From positions 1 to 5,427 of the forward strand of contig CAYNQE010000017.1 of NCBI GenBank assembly GCA_964399345.1: a stretch of 5,427 bases of DNA, given 5' to 3'. The notes under the pieces were generated by a model. It was not told the DNA's origin, did not search any database, and worked only from the letters and a program-made list of their open reading frames with translations. The stretch is from UBA2100 sp964399345. Lineage in GTDB: Bacteria; Patescibacteriota; Minisyncoccia; Phycocordibacterales; UBA2100. Shown piece after piece: positions 4,787 to 5,427 of the stretch (its first letter is position 1; each line of letters opens with the position of its first letter). Both the position numbers and the translations under genes were made by a program.

Positions 4787-5311
4787 ATGGAACCCTTTTT
4801 ACTCGTAGAACCAGAAGTTAAATCGCTGGCCCCAAATTTATTTCTCTTTTTTAGGCCTAAGAGGCTGTTACTGGGAGAAGCCTTTTCATTAAGGCTAAGA
4901 GTTACAAACCAGGGGAGCTCTCATTTTCCAGGCGGTAAACTAACAAACATTCGACTAAAGCACAAACTAGAGGGAATACACGATCCAATAGAGGACAAGG
5001 TGATACCGTCGTTGGCAAAGGACGCATCGGAACTTATCGAACTGGGGATATGGCATCCTTTTGGTGTTGGATTTATGGCTCTTGAATGTAATGCTAATTT
5101 AAATTCAGGTGAAGCTATAAAATGTTATCAGAGATTGAAGGCCTCACGAAAACTGGAGTTGATGCAACCCGCCGGAAGATGGGTGGACTTTATCTCAGTA
5201 ACTCACAAGTCCGAAATTCATCAGCGATATACGAACAATATTTTAATCACACTGACCATCATAACGATCTTGTATTACGTAGCTACTATATTTGTTAGGT
5301 TCCCCATCTAG
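4787..5311 (+). CDS. Tail-anchored protein with Ig-like beta-sandwich, unknown function
   Basis: A 174-residue protein with a beta-rich N-terminal part and one hydrophobic C-terminal helix (about residues 151-170) followed by RFPI. The segment from 28 to 60 (LLGEAFSLRLRVTNQG, then FPGGKL and IRLKH) has the alternating strands and N-x-G turn typical of Ig-like, CARDB-like or adhesin-type sandwiches. The next strands run through EDKVIPSLAKDASELIELG and GVGFMALECNANLN. There is no signal peptide, so the domain probably faces the cytosol and the protein is tail-anchored, unusual for an Ig-like fold usually found outside. Two cysteines (101 and 113) are present. I do not recognise a family. It stands alone, 88 bases after the previous gene, with its own candidate promoter, and converges with a minus-strand gene. 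Confidence 0.72.
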   Translation: MEPFLLVEPEVKSLAPNLFLFFRPKRLLLGEAFSLRLRVTNQGSSHFPGGKLTNIRLKHKLEGIHDPIEDKVIPSLAKDASELIELGIWHPFGVGFMALECNANLNSGEAIKCYQRLKASRKLELMQPAGRWVDFISVTHKSEIHQRYTNNILITLTIITILYYVATIFVRFPI

Positions 5312-5335
5312 CCGGGGTCAGCTGTAGAAGTTTAA

Positions 5336-5427
5336 TCACCGCACCCTCCTCCCTCTAACCCCTCTCCAAAATACAAACGCAACTAGTAGGATTACAAACA
5401 CAAACCACATTCGTACTAAGAACGAAA
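5336..5427 (-). CDS. C-terminal end of a membrane protein, cut by window edge
   Basis: On the minus strand an open frame enters from the right edge and runs 29 codons to TGA at 5338-5336. Its last residues read MWFVFVILLVAFVFWRGVR and then GRRVR: a clean hydrophobic membrane helix followed by a strongly basic tail, the usual end of a protein whose last helix exits to the cytosol. The family cannot be named from this piece, and the Met here is not a likely start. It would converge with the gene ending at 5311, leaving 24 bases between the two stops and no clear terminator. Chance cannot be excluded for so short a frame. Confidence 0.42.
   Translation of the reverse strand, partial: SFLVRMWFVFVILLVAFVFWRGVRGRRVR

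Noticed and set aside
5302..5317. CCCC / GGGG inverted repeat at the end of the 4787 gene as a terminator
   Set aside because: Only four pairs, partly inside the coding sequence, with no T tract after it.
1..5427. CRISPR array, insertion sequence, attachment site next to the tRNA, or recoded TGA
   Set aside because: No spaced direct repeats, no transposase or integrase and no repeat of the tRNA 3' end were seen; no TGA interrupts a conserved frame, so the Gly-TGA code of some Patescibacteria is not indicated.

Overview
The window looks like a piece of a low-GC bacterial chromosome with small, tightly packed genes. It most resembles a Candidate Phyla Radiation (Patescibacteria/Parcubacteria-type) genome. 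That placement is inference: it rests on the gene styles (a short coiled-coil protein of a kind common there, LemA and HtpX close together, very short single-pass envelope proteins), on near-absent Shine-Dalgarno sequences, and on several genes whose -10 box lies only six bases from the ATG. Nothing in the window is a lineage-specific marker. The standard genetic code fits, with no in-frame TGA inside a recognisable gene.

Left part (1-3121, all + strand). The window opens inside a D-2-hydroxyacid dehydrogenase (glyoxylate/hydroxypyruvate reductase type) cut by the left edge. A perfect TATAAT follows, then a close-packed run: an 84-aa coiled-coil protein, LemA, a MazG-like nucleotide pyrophosphohydrolase, a three-helix membrane protein and the M48 membrane metalloprotease HtpX. 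Gaps are -1 to 10 bases, so these five are probably one operon for envelope quality control with a house-cleaning NTPase inside it.

Middle part (3122-4131). A class II tRNA-Ser(GGA) with its own -10 box follows. Then come two small envelope-protein genes. The second is notable: an N-terminal 36-codon piece and a C-terminal 124-codon piece lie in the same frame and are separated by a single TAG, so one gene of about 163 codons appears split by an amber codon. A strong intrinsic terminator with a GTAA loop closes this unit.

Right part (4132-5427). Two single genes each appear to start a few bases after their own -10 box, suggesting leaderless mRNAs. The first is an unrecognised protein with an RNxxxH motif resembling HEPN domains. 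The second is an Ig-like, tail-anchored protein of unknown function. At the right edge the last 29 codons of a minus-strand membrane-protein gene converge on it. No mobile element, CRISPR array or long repeat was seen, and no stretch over 300 bases lacks a gene.
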